A stretch of 64,000 bases of DNA from Paraburkholderia fungorum (GCF_902833645.1 NZ_CADFGE010000013.1:1-64000), one strand, 5' to 3'. Counted from the first letter of the stretch, positions 44,849 through 54,629 are shown. The notes: a model not told the origin generated them from the sequence alone. Made by a program: numbers and translations.

Positions 44849-46441
44849 ATGTCGAGCCTGACTGATCCGATTGCCGGCCATGGCCAAAGCCACGAGCATG
44901 ATCGCCCGGTCGGCTGGCGCCGCTGGCTGTTCGCGACCAACCACAAGGACATCGGGACGATGTACCTGCTGTTCTCGTTCACCATGTTCCTGTCGGCCGG
45001 CGTGATGGCGCTCCTGATCCGCAGCGAGCTGTTTGAGCCGGGTTTGCAGCTGATGCGGCCAGAGTTTTTCAATCAGCTCACCACGATGCACGGCATTGAA
45101 ATGATCTTCGGCGCGATCATGCCGGCCTTCGTGGGATACGCGAACTGGATGCTGCCGTTGCAACTTGGCGCATCAGACATGGCGTTCGCGCGGATGAATA
45201 ACCTCAGTTTCTGGCTGTTGCCGGTGGCGGGTATCCTGCTGACGGTCTCGTTCTTTGTGCCGGGCGGTGCGGCTGCGGGAGGCTGGACGTTGTACGCGCC
45301 CCTGTCCATACAGATGGGACCCGGCATGGACTTCGCGATTTTCGCGATTCATCTGATGGGCGCGTCGTCCATCATGGGCGGCATCAACATCATCGTCACG
45401 ATCCTGAACATGCGCGCGCCCGGTATGACGCTCATGAAAATGCCGATGTTCGCCTGGACGTGGCTCATCACTGCCTTCCTCCTGATTGCAGTCATGCCCG
45501 TGCTGGCTGGCGCCATCACGATGACCCTGTTCGATCGACATTTCGGCACGGATTTCTTTAACGCGGCGGGCGGCGGCGACCCGGTTATCTATCAGCACAT
45601 CTGGTGGTTCTTTGGACATCCCGAGGTGTACATCATGGTACTGCCGGCGTTCGGGATCATTTCCCAGGTCATTCCGACCTTCTCTCGCAAGCCGCTTTTC
45701 GGCTATAGCTCGATGGTCTATGCCACTGCCTCCATTGCCATCCTGTCGTTCATGGTATGGGGCCATCACATGTTCACCGCTGGTTTTCCGGTGACCGGCC
45801 AACTCTTCTTCATGTACGCCTCAATGCTGATCGCCATTCCGACCGGTGTGAAAGTGTTCAACTGGGTGGCAACCATGTGGAGAGGTTCGCTGTCGTTCGA
45901 AACACCGATGCTGTTTGCCATCGGCTTCATCTTCGTGTTCACCATTGGCGGTTTCTCCGGGCTCGTACTCGCCGTCGCACCGCTCGACATTGCACTGCAC
46001 GGGACCTACTACGTGGTGGCCCACTTCCACTATGTACTGGTTGCAGGATCGCTTTTTTCGCTATTCGCCGGATGGTATTACTGGTCCCCCAAGTGGACGG
46101 GATACATGTACAACGAGACGCGCGGCAAGATCCATTTCTGGGCATCGATGATTTTTTTCAACATCACGTTTTTTCCCATGCACTTTCTGGGTCTTGCCGG
46201 CATGCCGCGCCGCTATGCGGATTATCCGGCCCAGTTCACCGACTTCAACCAGATCGCAACGATCGGCGCCTTCGGCTTTGGACTCGCGCAGGTGTATTTC
46301 CTGTTCGCCGTCGTGCTGCCCGCCTATCGCGGTGGAGAAAAGGCCGCCGACAATCCATGGGATGGGGCGCGGGGTCTGGAGTGGACCGTACCGAGTCCCG
46401 CGCCATTTCATACTTTTACTACTCCGCCAGTCGTCGAATAG
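44849..46441 (+). CDS. ctaD: Haem-copper oxidase subunit I (aa3-type, CtaD), copy 1
   Basis: The start is ATG 44849 (530 residues). It has twelve transmembrane helices and all haem-copper ligands: TMHG (His81), GHPEVY (256-261) with the cross-linked His-Tyr pair, HHMF and AHFHYVLVAG. It should reduce O2. No coxB (CuA subunit II) or subunit III lies beside it, only a DUF2244 gene 33 bp upstream. How it receives electrons is therefore unclear. Confidence 0.95.
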   Translation: MSSLTDPIAGHGQSHEHDRPVGWRRWLFATNHKDIGTMYLLFSFTMFLSAGVMALLIRSELFEPGLQLMRPEFFNQLTTMHGIEMIFGAIMPAFVGYANWMLPLQLGASDMAFARMNNLSFWLLPVAGILLTVSFFVPGGAAAGGWTLYAPLSIQMGPGMDFAIFAIHLMGASSIMGGINIIVTILNMRAPGMTLMKMPMFAWTWLITAFLLIAVMPVLAGAITMTLFDRHFGTDFFNAAGGGDPVIYQHIWWFFGHPEVYIMVLPAFGIISQVIPTFSRKPLFGYSSMVYATASIAILSFMVWGHHMFTAGFPVTGQLFFMYASMLIAIPTGVKVFNWVATMWRGSLSFETPMLFAIGFIFVFTIGGFSGLVLAVAPLDIALHGTYYVVAHFHYVLVAGSLFSLFAGWYYWSPKWTGYMYNETRGKIHFWASMIFFNITFFPMHFLGLAGMPRRYADYPAQFTDFNQIATIGAFGFGLAQVYFLFAVVLPAYRGGEKAADNPWDGARGLEWTVPSPAPFHTFTTPPVVE

Positions 46442-46498
46442 CGAGCGGGCCACTTCCACCACGCCAATAGCAAGGGGCGACCAGATGGCACACGATTC

Positions 46499-47857
46499 AT
46501 GACGAAAGACCTGGACGATCACGGTCAGTTGCCGGTGCACGAAGCGGTACCGACGACGCTGGATCAGCCCGGCGCGGTGAGGTTCTGGATCGCCATCGTG
46601 CTGACCGGCACAGGCGCCGGTATCGGCGCCGCCGCGCTTGCGTGGCTGTTGCGCGTAGTCCAGCGCATTGCGTGGGGCAGCCCGGACTCGCTGCTGCAAG
46701 CGGCTACACAGGCAAGCGCAATCCGCCACGTGCTGGTACTGCTCGCTGCCGGTCTGGTGGTAGGCGTCGGGCAATGGGCACTCGTCAGACTTTCAAGTGG
46801 CAATGGCATTGATATCACTGAGGCAATCTGGTTCTCTGCAGGTCGTCTGCCCAAGCTGCGTACACTCGGAAGCGCAGTTCTGTCGATTCTGATCGTGGGC
46901 ATGGGCGCGTCGCTCGGGCGTGAAGGTGCGCCGAAGCAAACTGGTGCGGTCATCGGTAACGCATTGTCCGACGTGGGGCGGCTGTCCGATGAGCAGCGGC
47001 GGTTGATCGTCGCATGTGGAGCGGGTGCCGGCATGGCCGCCGCCTACGGTGTGCCGTTGGGCGGCGCCCTCTTTTCACTGGAAGTTCTGCGTGGTGAGCT
47101 TGCGCTGCGCTATGTTTTGCCGGCACTGCTGGCGTCGCTCGTCGCGACCGTAGTGTCGTGGGTTGAAGTGCCGGACCTGCCGACCTATTCATTGGGGCAC
47201 GTCGCAAGTGCGCATTCCATCCTGGTCTGGGCCATCATTGCCGGCGTTGTCGCGGGGCTCGTATCGGTGGCTTACGTCAAGGCGGTAGCTTTCGTCTACC
47301 GCCGCCGGCCCCAAGGGTGGAAACGACTTGTTGCACCAGTACTGGCGCTGGGGCTTATCGGACTTCTGTCGCTCAAGTATCCTGAAGTGCTCGGCAACGG
47401 CCGAGATGTTGTGCGCCTCGCATTGCGCAATCAGCTACCGGTTGGAACACTGGCCGTCCTCCTGCTGCTCAGGCCGCTCGCGACGCTGCTGTGCCTTGGC
47501 AGTGGCGCCCCCGGGGGCCTGTTTACACCGACATTGAGCATCGGAGCTCTGCTGGGGGGAATGCTGGGCTACAGCTGGTCTCTGGTGCTGCCGGGCACGC
47601 CAGCGGACATGTATGTCATCGTCGGGGCCGCGGCTGTTCTGGCCGCTACGACCCAAGGCCCGGTTTCAACCATCGTACTGATGTGGGAGCTGACAGGTCA
47701 TGACCGGTCTTTTGCTGCTCCGATGCTGGCAGCGGTCATCGTCGCCACGCTCATCGCGCGCTCGATATCGAGCCGCTCGATCTACGACGCCAAACTGAAC
47801 GACGACGAAATTCGCAAACGCCAACGGGAGCGGAGCCCGACGAGGAGACGTTCGTAA
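46499..47857 (+). CDS. CLC-family chloride channel/antiporter
   Basis: This 452-residue protein has about twelve helices. Motifs are SSGNGIDITEAI (near the GSGIP site), GREGAPKQTGAVIG (gating Glu) and AAYGVPLGGALFSLEVL. It is not of the CLC-F type seen at 38496. A short upstream frame ATGGCACACGATTCATGA (MAHDS) overlaps its start and may couple translation. It follows ctaD by 57 bp. Chloride or proton exchange may balance charge for the oxidase, which is inference. Confidence 0.9.
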   Translation: MTKDLDDHGQLPVHEAVPTTLDQPGAVRFWIAIVLTGTGAGIGAAALAWLLRVVQRIAWGSPDSLLQAATQASAIRHVLVLLAAGLVVGVGQWALVRLSSGNGIDITEAIWFSAGRLPKLRTLGSAVLSILIVGMGASLGREGAPKQTGAVIGNALSDVGRLSDEQRRLIVACGAGAGMAAAYGVPLGGALFSLEVLRGELALRYVLPALLASLVATVVSWVEVPDLPTYSLGHVASAHSILVWAIIAGVVAGLVSVAYVKAVAFVYRRRPQGWKRLVAPVLALGLIGLLSLKYPEVLGNGRDVVRLALRNQLPVGTLAVLLLLRPLATLLCLGSGAPGGLFTPTLSIGALLGGMLGYSWSLVLPGTPADMYVIVGAAAVLAATTQGPVSTIVLMWELTGHDRSFAAPMLAAVIVATLIARSISSRSIYDAKLNDDEIRKRQRERSPTRRRS

Positions 47858-47989
47858 ACTGCCAGCGTTCCTGTCCGGCCACGGAGTATCCTCCCTGATT
47901 GCTGCATTCAGGCATCTGTGCAAATGAAGCGATTCGAGCGAATCCGACTTATGCAGATCCGTCGCGCCTATCGAAGAGACCCAATTCGG

Positions 47990-48190
47990 ATCAATTCGCA
48001 CTCGCGAAGATGCGCTCCGCTTACTCGAACAGCACTTTGCCCGCTTCGGTCAGCGCGATGTCGCCCGGCGTTGGCCAACCAGAATCACGCCCGGGCGATC
48101 TTCGAGGTCGCGAATTTCGCGGGCGCCGGCGGCCTGCATCAGGATTACACAGGGCCGTTACGTCGACGTGGGCTTCACCGAGAATCAGCG
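47990..48190 (-). pseudogene. LysR-family regulator remnant
   Basis: The minus strand contains REFRDLEDRPGVILVGQRRA, then ALTEAGKVLFE, a stop and AERIFASA. It aligns with the N-terminal DNA-binding part of the LysR protein at 49739-50674 (REIRELEDRTGVILFDRLPR, ALTEAGSVLFEYAERIFSLA). The frame is shifted and a Tyr codon has become a stop. Only about 65 codons survive. Confidence 0.7.
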
Positions 48191-48191
48191 T

Positions 48192-48375
48192 GACGCACAC
48201 GGTGCATCCAGCATTCATCCTGCAATGATCGTAACGTCACCGTCGCTCGCATATAATGAACAACGCGCCTTCCACCGCGCAGTTCCACATCTAGAACCGT
48301 GACGCGACGGCGATACAGCGGATGCCAACGATAGCGGACTTCGACTTCCTGCCCGATACGGGCAGTATGAAGGGA
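48192..48375 (-). pseudogene. IS-associated small protein remnant
   Basis: The frame reads IGQEVEVRYRWHPLYRRRV, then VELRGGRRVVHYM, and shifts to DGDVTIIAG, stop, MLDAPCAS. This resembles the small conserved proteins of unknown function encoded in some Burkholderiales transposons (VEVRYRWHxxxGRRV start, ending AxWMLDxxxCA). A frameshift and a Trp-to-stop change show it is dead. Confidence 0.5.
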
Positions 48376-48376
48376 A

Positions 48377-48580
48377 ATGGCGCTTGGTCGCAAGAAATGG
48401 CTCTTCGCAGGACCGCTGCGCAGCGGCAAACGGGCGGCGGCGATCATGAGCTTGATCCAATTAGTGCGCACGAACGGGCATGGTCCGTATGCGCATCTCA
48501 AGGATACGCCGCGGCGGTTGCCAACACAGACGGCCAGTGAGCTTGATAAATTGCTACCATTCCACTGGCAGCATCCCGTG
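48377..48580 (+). pseudogene. IS66-type transposase C-terminal fragment
   Basis: The plus strand encodes RKKWLFAGPLRSGKRAAAIM, then SLIQLVRTNGHGPYAHLKDT and LPTQTASELDKLLPFHWQ, the end of an IS66-family transposase of the GRKAWLFAGS type. The upstream catalytic core is missing. Downstream lies the uracil-DNA glycosylase gene, beyond which an inverted IS66 fragment is found. Confidence 0.8.
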
Positions 48581-48647
48581 GCAATTCATTTGCGAAATCC
48601 GGTGCCTCGTGTTGCGGGATTAACGGATGCTAACCAGAAGCGCTCAT

Positions 48648-49292
48648 ATGTATCAGGATGGTGCCAATGATCAACGGCGGGCTTGGTTCGCGCCCGAAAA
48701 GGACTCACGCGTGAGCATCTCTGAAGCACGTCGGGCGCTTCTATACTCTCCGCCCGTGCGTGCACTGAATGAATGGGTGGAAAGCCGATGCTCGGCAGGC
48801 AGAAAACTGCCTTACTTCGACCCGATGGATGGCGGGATCTATGCGTCCATCCTGATTTTGTTGGAGTCTCCGGCCAGGGACAGCTCATGGCCGCGATTTG
48901 TTTCACGTGACAACCCAGGGCCTGCTCAGAAAAACTTGAAGCGCTTCCTCGACCAGGCTTGCCTTGCGCGTGAACAGACCATCTTGTGGAACCTCTATCC
49001 ATGGCTGCCGGATCTGGATAGCCCTGCTCGAGCCATCAGCCGCTCGAAGATCACAGAGGGCACCACAATATTGAAAGAGGTAATGGATCAACTACCTCAC
49101 CTGCGCGCAGTAGTCTTAGCTGGGCGCGTGGCTCAGAAAGCGTCGCCCGAAATCGCGCGTCATCGCCGTGAACTAAAACTGTTCACCATGTCACATCCTA
49201 GCCCGCTTTCGGTGTGCAGGCATCCCGATGTCGCTAAACACATTGTCGCCACGCTCTCGCGGGCCGCGGGCGTGACGGGTAGTAGAGGTTAG
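48648..49292 (+). CDS. Uracil-DNA glycosylase family protein
   Basis: The probable start is ATG 48648 (214 residues). The family motifs are YFDPMDGGIYASILILLESP (about 67-86), WNLYPW (about 122-127), and a C-terminal block SHPSPLSV, where His and Ser/Pro flank the uracil site. These proteins belong to the uracil-DNA glycosylase superfamily of base-excision repair enzymes or related nucleobase-binding proteins. It is bounded on both sides by IS66 remnants pointing towards it. Confidence 0.8.
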   Translation: MYQDGANDQRRAWFAPEKDSRVSISEARRALLYSPPVRALNEWVESRCSAGRKLPYFDPMDGGIYASILILLESPARDSSWPRFVSRDNPGPAQKNLKRFLDQACLAREQTILWNLYPWLPDLDSPARAISRSKITEGTTILKEVMDQLPHLRAVVLAGRVAQKASPEIARHRRELKLFTMSHPSPLSVCRHPDVAKHIVATLSRAAGVTGSRG

Positions 49293-49429
49293 TGACCGAC
49301 GCGCCTGGCGTTCGCCGATACATTACGGGTTGATAAAAACCGGTTGCCACGATAATCGCCCGCAGCGATTTTGTTTGCGACCACCAGCCACATGATGGTA
49401 AGCAGCCAGCAAACCCGTCTTGACGAATC

Positions 49430-49690
49430 GGACCATCCGACGGGCGGCGCCGGCTGCCAACGATGCGGCAATAGAGTGGCGACGTCGCTGGCCCGGTGGT
49501 TCGGCAGTCGCGTGAGGACGGATTTCAGATAGGCGTGCGGTTCACGCCCATCGAGTTGTGCTTGAGCACAACAGGCTCATGAAGGCAGCGGCGCGTTGAC
49601 CTGCTCGTAGCGAATTGGCGAACAGCCGACAGTTGACGTTGTTGCGGATATACGAGTCGAGCACTTCAACGATCCAATCGACGGACGTAG
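49430..49690 (-). pseudogene. IS66-type transposase C-terminal fragment (inverted)
   Basis: On the minus strand RLFANSLRAGQRAAAFMSLL (about 49560-49640) is followed in another frame by EPHAYLKSVLTRLPNHRASD and LLPHRWQPA (to about 49440). This is the end of an IS66 transposase with one frameshift. It is a relative of the fragment at 48377-48580 in the opposite orientation. From 49293 to 49430 I see no gene. Confidence 0.75.
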
Positions 49691-49738
49691 CCTGCCATCG
49701 TTACGTAGTCGTGCGCTCTGCAGGTCGCGCCGTTGTCA

Positions 49739-50674
49739 TCATCCCACCGCTGCTTTCGCGTTGCGATTTTTTGCGGGCTTGCGTTTCGCTTCCGTCGTTG
49801 CCACGACCAGATCGAACAGAGCCTGACTGCTGGGCGAAAGCGAACGGCCTCTCGTCCAGACCATGTGCAGTGGACGTTCGATTCGCAGATCAGCCACCGG
49901 AATGACGGTCAGCTCACCCCGACGTAGCTCGCTTTGCACGCTCAGCAGCGACACGTAAGCAAGCGCGTGCTGGGCGAGCAGCATACGCTTGATCGCTTCC
50001 GTGTCGCTAACGGACATCAACGGCTCGATCCCCAGGCCCAGGCCGGCGTAGGCTTCCTCAACGATCGCACGTGTACCCGAGCCAGGCTCGCGCATAATGA
50101 CTGCCTGATCGGTGAGGTCGGCCGCCTTCAGGCGTCTGCCCGCCAGCGGATGGGCAGCCGCAGCCACCACGGCAATTTCGTCGGACCCGATCCGGTGTGA
50201 ATGCAGGACCGCTTCGTCGAATGGTCCCTCGATAAAACCGAGCGTGAATTTGAGGTTCACGAGCCCGGTTTCGACCCGCTCAGTATTGGCCACAGTCAGG
50301 TCTATGCCCACGCGCGGGTAGCTCGCGTTGAAGCGCGCGATCAGGTCCGGTACAAGATAGACGCCAAGCGTACCGCTCGCGCCGATCACTATGTGGCCCG
50401 CGCCAAGCCCCGCGATTTCCTTGAGTTCATTTTCGGCACCTTTTGCTAGCGAGAAGATGCGCTCCGCGTACTCGAATAGCACGCTGCCCGCTTCGGTCAG
50501 CGCCACGCCACGCGGAAGGCGGTCAAACAGGATCACCCCCGTGCGGTCTTCGAGCTCGCGAATTTCGCGGGTGACGGCGGGCTGGCTCACGTGCAACCGT
50601 TCGGCACCGGCACTGACGCTGCCGGCGCACGCAACTTCATAGAAAGCGAGCAGGTGGGTAAAGTTCATTGGCAT
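49739..50674 (-). CDS. LysR-family transcriptional regulator
   Basis: This 311-residue protein starts MPMNFTHLLAFYEVACAGSV (a second Met 6 bp in is equally possible). The N-terminal winged helix-turn-helix (AERLHVSQPAVTREIRELE, about 23-42) is followed by a CysB/CbbR-type ligand domain. Close relatives include sulfur-assimilation and autotrophy regulators, although the ligand cannot be read. It lies at the 3' end of the oxidase gene set on the same strand and could control it. The Ala/Lys tail is not conserved. Confidence 0.92.
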   Translation of the reverse strand: MPMNFTHLLAFYEVACAGSVSAGAERLHVSQPAVTREIRELEDRTGVILFDRLPRGVALTEAGSVLFEYAERIFSLAKGAENELKEIAGLGAGHIVIGASGTLGVYLVPDLIARFNASYPRVGIDLTVANTERVETGLVNLKFTLGFIEGPFDEAVLHSHRIGSDEIAVVAAAAHPLAGRRLKAADLTDQAVIMREPGSGTRAIVEEAYAGLGLGIEPLMSVSDTEAIKRMLLAQHALAYVSLLSVQSELRRGELTVIPVADLRIERPLHMVWTRGRSLSPSSQALFDLVVATTEAKRKPAKNRNAKAAVG

Positions 50675-50702
50675 GGCTCAGGACGGTCGCGACATCCGCT
50701 TC

Positions 50703-51494
50703 CTAGTCCGGTTTGACGGCATCATTGCCTGGGAGGCCGGTCGTCCAGCCCCAGCGGCCAAAAATAGTTGCACCTTGGGGCGATTTCAGGAACTCAGCGA
50801 ACTGCCCGGATGCAGGATTGTCGGCGCCGCGCTTCGTTACTGCAATACCCGCGTCACGATAGATCGCATAGCGCTGCTCGATTGGCACCGTGTCCGCGAG
50901 CGACGGATTCGAAACCTGCCAGATATTCCAGATGAGCCACACGTCGATGTCGGACTGCGATATCCAGGTCTGTCGCGCAAGCGCGCTGTTGCCGGCATAA
51001 CTGACGATGTTGCGGCGCAGGGCCGTCACGGTCCGGATGTCGCCAAGGCGCCCCGCCACGTCCTCCCAGACGCCGTTCTGGCCTGCACCATTGACGACGA
51101 GCACTTTCACGCCAGGCTTGAGCACATCCGCGAGACCGTGGATGTGATGCGGATTGCCCGGGCGCACGAGGATCGACATGGGGCGCAGATACAGCGGCGT
51201 GGGCGACTCGGGCGTCAGCTGGTCACCCATCGCAACCACGAAATCCGACATCATCGTTTCGGAGCCGCTGAAGATGAGGTCGGCATTGGCACGCGCGTGA
51301 TCGATCCAGGCAGGCGTCGGGCCCGCAGTCACTTCTACGTGCGTGCCAGTCTGCTTTTCGAACGCCGCAGCGGCTTCCTTCATCGCGGGCGCCGGACCAC
51401 CTGGGCCATACACGTGGAGTGTGGACTGAGCGGCGGCATAACCGCACGCGAGTGAAAGGCAGAGGGCAACGGCCGAACGCGTCGCAAGTTTCAT
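50703..51494 (-). CDS. AcfC-like periplasmic substrate-binding protein
   Basis: This 263-residue protein has a signal peptide (ending GYAAAQ) and an AcfC/ModA-type two-lobed fold: TLHVYGPGGPAPAMKEAAAA, DLIFSGSETMMSDF, RPMSILVRPGNP and DVWLIWNIWQV. AcfC relatives bind sulfate-like or other oxyanions. No ABC permease or ATPase accompanies it, so it may sense or deliver its ligand to a membrane protein or enzyme. It lies between the LysR gene and the cbb3-like oxidase, same strand. Confidence 0.88.
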   Translation of the reverse strand: MKLATRSAVALCLSLACGYAAAQSTLHVYGPGGPAPAMKEAAAAFEKQTGTHVEVTAGPTPAWIDHARANADLIFSGSETMMSDFVVAMGDQLTPESPTPLYLRPMSILVRPGNPHHIHGLADVLKPGVKVLVVNGAGQNGVWEDVAGRLGDIRTVTALRRNIVSYAGNSALARQTWISQSDIDVWLIWNIWQVSNPSLADTVPIEQRYAIYRDAGIAVTKRGADNPASGQFAEFLKSPQGATIFGRWGWTTGLPGNDAVKPD

Positions 51495-51664
51495 GATTTA
51501 TCTCCCTTGAAAGCAGAAGCGGATTGAGCGACAGGCAGGCCAATCGACGGCAGCGATATATGCTCCCGGGATTCGCTCCGTCGAACTGCCGCAAAATGAG
51601 GCGTGCAGGGGGCTGCATCAACCCCGAAACGTGCCCCTCAATAGCTAACACTGGCGGCGTACTT

Positions 51665-51856
51665 TTAATCCGGACTCAGTGTGTTTTTTTCGGGCGAACC
51701 GGCGTGCGCATCGTCGCGCACATCAAGCTCGCGCTCAAGTTCCAGAAAGCGATACTTTGGCCACTCCATGCGTTGCCGGTAGCTGGGCGATAACGCCCAG
51801 GCGGCAAGCGCAAGGCCGACAAGCACGCAAAGTGTCCAGACAATCACGGCAAACAT
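51665..51856 (-). CDS. Small membrane protein of cbb3-like oxidase cluster
   Basis: The start is ATG 51856, with AAGGGG 6 bp before it (63 residues). One N-terminal helix (VIVWTLCVLVGLALAAWALS) and a charged cytoplasmic tail resemble CcoQ/CcoS-type accessory subunits in size and location, but I see no diagnostic motif. It begins 14 bp after the CcoO-CcoP fusion gene. From 51495 to 51664 I see no gene. Confidence 0.7.
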   Translation of the reverse strand: MFAVIVWTLCVLVGLALAAWALSPSYRQRMEWPKYRFLELERELDVRDDAHAGSPEKNTLSPD

Positions 51857-51870
51857 GGTAAACCCCTTCG

Positions 51871-53151
51871 TCAATGCGGTGCGGCTGGTGCTGCGGGCGA
51901 TCCGGCCGCGCCGTCACGGTAGAGCGAGCCGACAAAGTTCGCGAGTGCCTCGCGGTCTGCCGTAGTGAAGTTCGGGAACGACGGCATGGCACTGCCAGGA
52001 ATGCCTTCGCGCAGCGCACGGTCAACGGCTTGCGTCGAGGGACGGACGTGCAGAAAGTCGTACGGCATGGGCCGGATCAGCGCTGCCATCGGTCCATCTC
52101 CACGCCCGTTCACCCCATGACACACCGCACAGTCGTTCGCATAGAGTTGCGCGCCGAGCGCCAATGCTGCCGGCGCGACCGCGGATCTGTCGATCGAAGG
52201 GCCGATCGTGTGCAGCCACGCGATAAGGTCGGCCATCTGCTGGTCGCTCAGATCGCGCCACGCGGGCATCGACGAACCGCTCACGCCGTTCTCAAGAATG
52301 GTGTGCAGCGCAGCGTCCGAATAGGCGAACTGCGTCAAGTCCGCCGGTCCTGGCCGCAAGGCCGCTGCTGCTGCCGAGCGGCCGTCACCACGCGCGCCAT
52401 GGCAGCCCGCACACGATTGGCCAAAGAGGACGCTGCCGCGCATTGCATCGCCTGCCGGCAGCACACGCATCTGGCTCGACGCGTCGACCGAGCCGGGCCG
52501 GACCGGTTGTGTGCGCGATGGATCGGCATCGAGCGAGGCACTGGCAATCGCCACCTCGTCACTCATCACCGGCATCGTACCGCCCACTGTTGATGGTAGC
52601 CGCGCCTTGCAGCCCGCCTCGCGCCGCGCGGCGCCGAGCGTGTCGAGATACGCGACAAGATCGAGCGCATCGCGCGTCGGACGCGCGGCACTATGCTCAA
52701 AGAGCCATGGATAACCGGGCATGACCGATCCCGGCACGACGAGCCGCGGGTCGTACAGATGCGCGAGTTGCCAGTCCTTGCTGCGCACGCCGGTCTCACG
52801 CGCCAGGTCCGGACCGATCCGGCGCGTACCCCAAAGCTGCGGGGCGTCGTAACGTGTCTCCCAGGCTTCGGTGGGAGGACCCCAGCGGCGGACGTCCTCA
52901 ACCGTGTTGCGCACCTGCTGCGAATGGCAATAGGCACAACCTTGCGTCGCATAGAGCGAGCGTCCGTGCAGTTGTGCCTGTGTATAGGCGCTGAGCGTGA
53001 CGGGCGCATCGTTGCGGATCGCACGTTCAAGCCTGAGACCCGGAAGCACACCGAGGAGAATCACCGAGGCGGCGAAAAAGCAAATACCCGCAATGAACAT
53101 GACCGCCTGACTGGCGCCGAACCAGTGGCGGCGAAACACAGGCGGGCTCAT
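51871..53151 (-). CDS. Fused CcoO-CcoP-like trihaem cytochrome c subunit
   Basis: This 426-residue protein joins a CcoO half to a CcoP-like half. One N-terminal anchor helix (about 15-38) is followed by haem 1 CAYCHSQQVR (72-81), GPDLARE, and Met144 in SVMPGYPW, all CcoO features. After a linker come haem 2 CAGCH (247-251, Met295) and haem 3 CAVCH (341-345, Met389). In usual cbb3 oxidases CcoO and CcoP are separate. Starts inside the stop of the catalytic subunit gene (ATGA). Confidence 0.9.
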   Translation of the reverse strand: MSPPVFRRHWFGASQAVMFIAGICFFAASVILLGVLPGLRLERAIRNDAPVTLSAYTQAQLHGRSLYATQGCAYCHSQQVRNTVEDVRRWGPPTEAWETRYDAPQLWGTRRIGPDLARETGVRSKDWQLAHLYDPRLVVPGSVMPGYPWLFEHSAARPTRDALDLVAYLDTLGAARREAGCKARLPSTVGGTMPVMSDEVAIASASLDADPSRTQPVRPGSVDASSQMRVLPAGDAMRGSVLFGQSCAGCHGARGDGRSAAAAALRPGPADLTQFAYSDAALHTILENGVSGSSMPAWRDLSDQQMADLIAWLHTIGPSIDRSAVAPAALALGAQLYANDCAVCHGVNGRGDGPMAALIRPMPYDFLHVRPSTQAVDRALREGIPGSAMPSFPNFTTADREALANFVGSLYRDGAAGSPAAPAAPH

Positions 53152-54629
53152 CGCACAGCCTCCCCATTGCCCGACACTGGCTCGTGCGCCCTGCCCTCAC
53201 TCACCAACGGACCGCACAGCATCGCGGCGGCGACAAGGCCAAAGCCGGCGAGCACCGGCACGGCAGAAACCACGCGGATCCACCAGTAAGGCATCGAGGC
53301 ACGCACTGAGTCCATCCACGGCACGCTTTGCGCCCACAGGTTACCCTGCACGAGTCCGGCGATGGTCAGGTCGCCCACCATCAGCACGAGACCCGTAAGC
53401 AGCAGCCAGAAACCTGCATTGGCGAGCCCGTCGTGATAGCGCGCGCCGGGCGTGCGCTGCCAGGCGTGCAGGATACCGGCCATGGAAACGAACGTCGCGA
53501 AGCCCAGCATGGCGAGATGCGAGTGGCCGATGACCCAGTCGGTGAAATGAATCACGCGCTGCACCGGCATGAGTGCCTGTACGGAGCCCTGAACGCTGAC
53601 AAGGAGATAAAACACGACCCCGACCCAGGCGAAGCGCAGCGGCACATCGCGCCACATGACGCCGCGCGCGCCACGCAACGACATGAGCTGGTTGAACACC
53701 ACAAGGATTACGTCGAAGCCGAGCAGCACGGACGCGGCGATGGCCGCACGCTGGGTGTCCATCGGGATGGCGGAGTAGACGTAATGGTGCGTACCGTTCA
53801 TCGGATAGATGAAGAACAGTACCCAGAAGCCCAGCATTGAGACGAAGTGGCTATACACCGGGCGGCCCGTTGCGGCCGGGATGACGTAGTACGTAATGGC
53901 CAGCGCGAACGGGGTGACAAAGAGGCCGACCGCATCGTGAATCCAGAGCCCGCTGAACGCAGCGCCAATCGCGCCGGGGGCGAACTCGGGGACGAGGCTG
54001 CCCATCGGGAACGCGAGCAGCGTAAAAACCACCCCTCCGAGCAGATACCATGCGGAAATATAAAGCTGGTCTCGCTCGGGGCCACGCACGATTGGCAACG
54101 CAAACTGCACGAGCATCAGTGCGAGACAGAGTTCTGTCACCGCGTTGATGGCAAGGGGAAACTCCGTCCACTCAAGCGGCTTGATTGCGAGGAGCCACTG
54201 CGGCAGGTTTGCTTCGACAAGTGCCCAGCCCGGCAGCACCATGCCAAAGTTCCAGAGGACGAAAAGCAGCCAGCCAAGCCCTTTGCCCGTGACACTTCGG
54301 CCCGCGAGGCGCGGCGTCGCGTAATAGGTAAAACATAGAAACGCGTTACCAAGCCACCCGAACATGATGCCCTGCGTGTGGTTGTAGCGCAGCAGACCCC
54401 ACGTTGCCCACGGTTCGGTGCCAAGAAAATCCGGTGCAACGAATTTGATCGCAACCGCGGTGCCGAAAATCGCCGAGATGATCAGCGTGGCAATGGCAGC
54501 GTAGCCATGTGCGAGCACGAGGCCGGCTTCAGTACGCGCCCGGGCCCGAACGTGCGTTCCGGGAAACGGATGGATCGTCTCTTTGGCGGACGCGGCGTCT
54601 GAATGCGGATCCAGATAGCCGGTACTCAC
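53148..54629 (-). CDS. cbb3-type oxidase catalytic subunit (CcoN-like)
   Basis: This 493-residue membrane protein starts at GTG 54629 within the preceding stop. Haem and CuB ligands are RYNHTQG (His84), WIHDAVG (His231), NGTHHYVY (His281, His282) and GHSHLAML (His369, His371). Tyr275, six residues before the HH pair, matches the cross-linked tyrosine of cbb3 oxidases. Helices number about twelve. It should reduce O2 with high affinity, fed by the fused trihaem subunit. Confidence 0.9.
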   Translation of the reverse strand: MSTGYLDPHSDAASAKETIHPFPGTHVRARARTEAGLVLAHGYAAIATLIISAIFGTAVAIKFVAPDFLGTEPWATWGLLRYNHTQGIMFGWLGNAFLCFTYYATPRLAGRSVTGKGLGWLLFVLWNFGMVLPGWALVEANLPQWLLAIKPLEWTEFPLAINAVTELCLALMLVQFALPIVRGPERDQLYISAWYLLGGVVFTLLAFPMGSLVPEFAPGAIGAAFSGLWIHDAVGLFVTPFALAITYYVIPAATGRPVYSHFVSMLGFWVLFFIYPMNGTHHYVYSAIPMDTQRAAIAASVLLGFDVILVVFNQLMSLRGARGVMWRDVPLRFAWVGVVFYLLVSVQGSVQALMPVQRVIHFTDWVIGHSHLAMLGFATFVSMAGILHAWQRTPGARYHDGLANAGFWLLLTGLVLMVGDLTIAGLVQGNLWAQSVPWMDSVRASMPYWWIRVVSAVPVLAGFGLVAAAMLCGPLVSEGRAHEPVSGNGEAVR

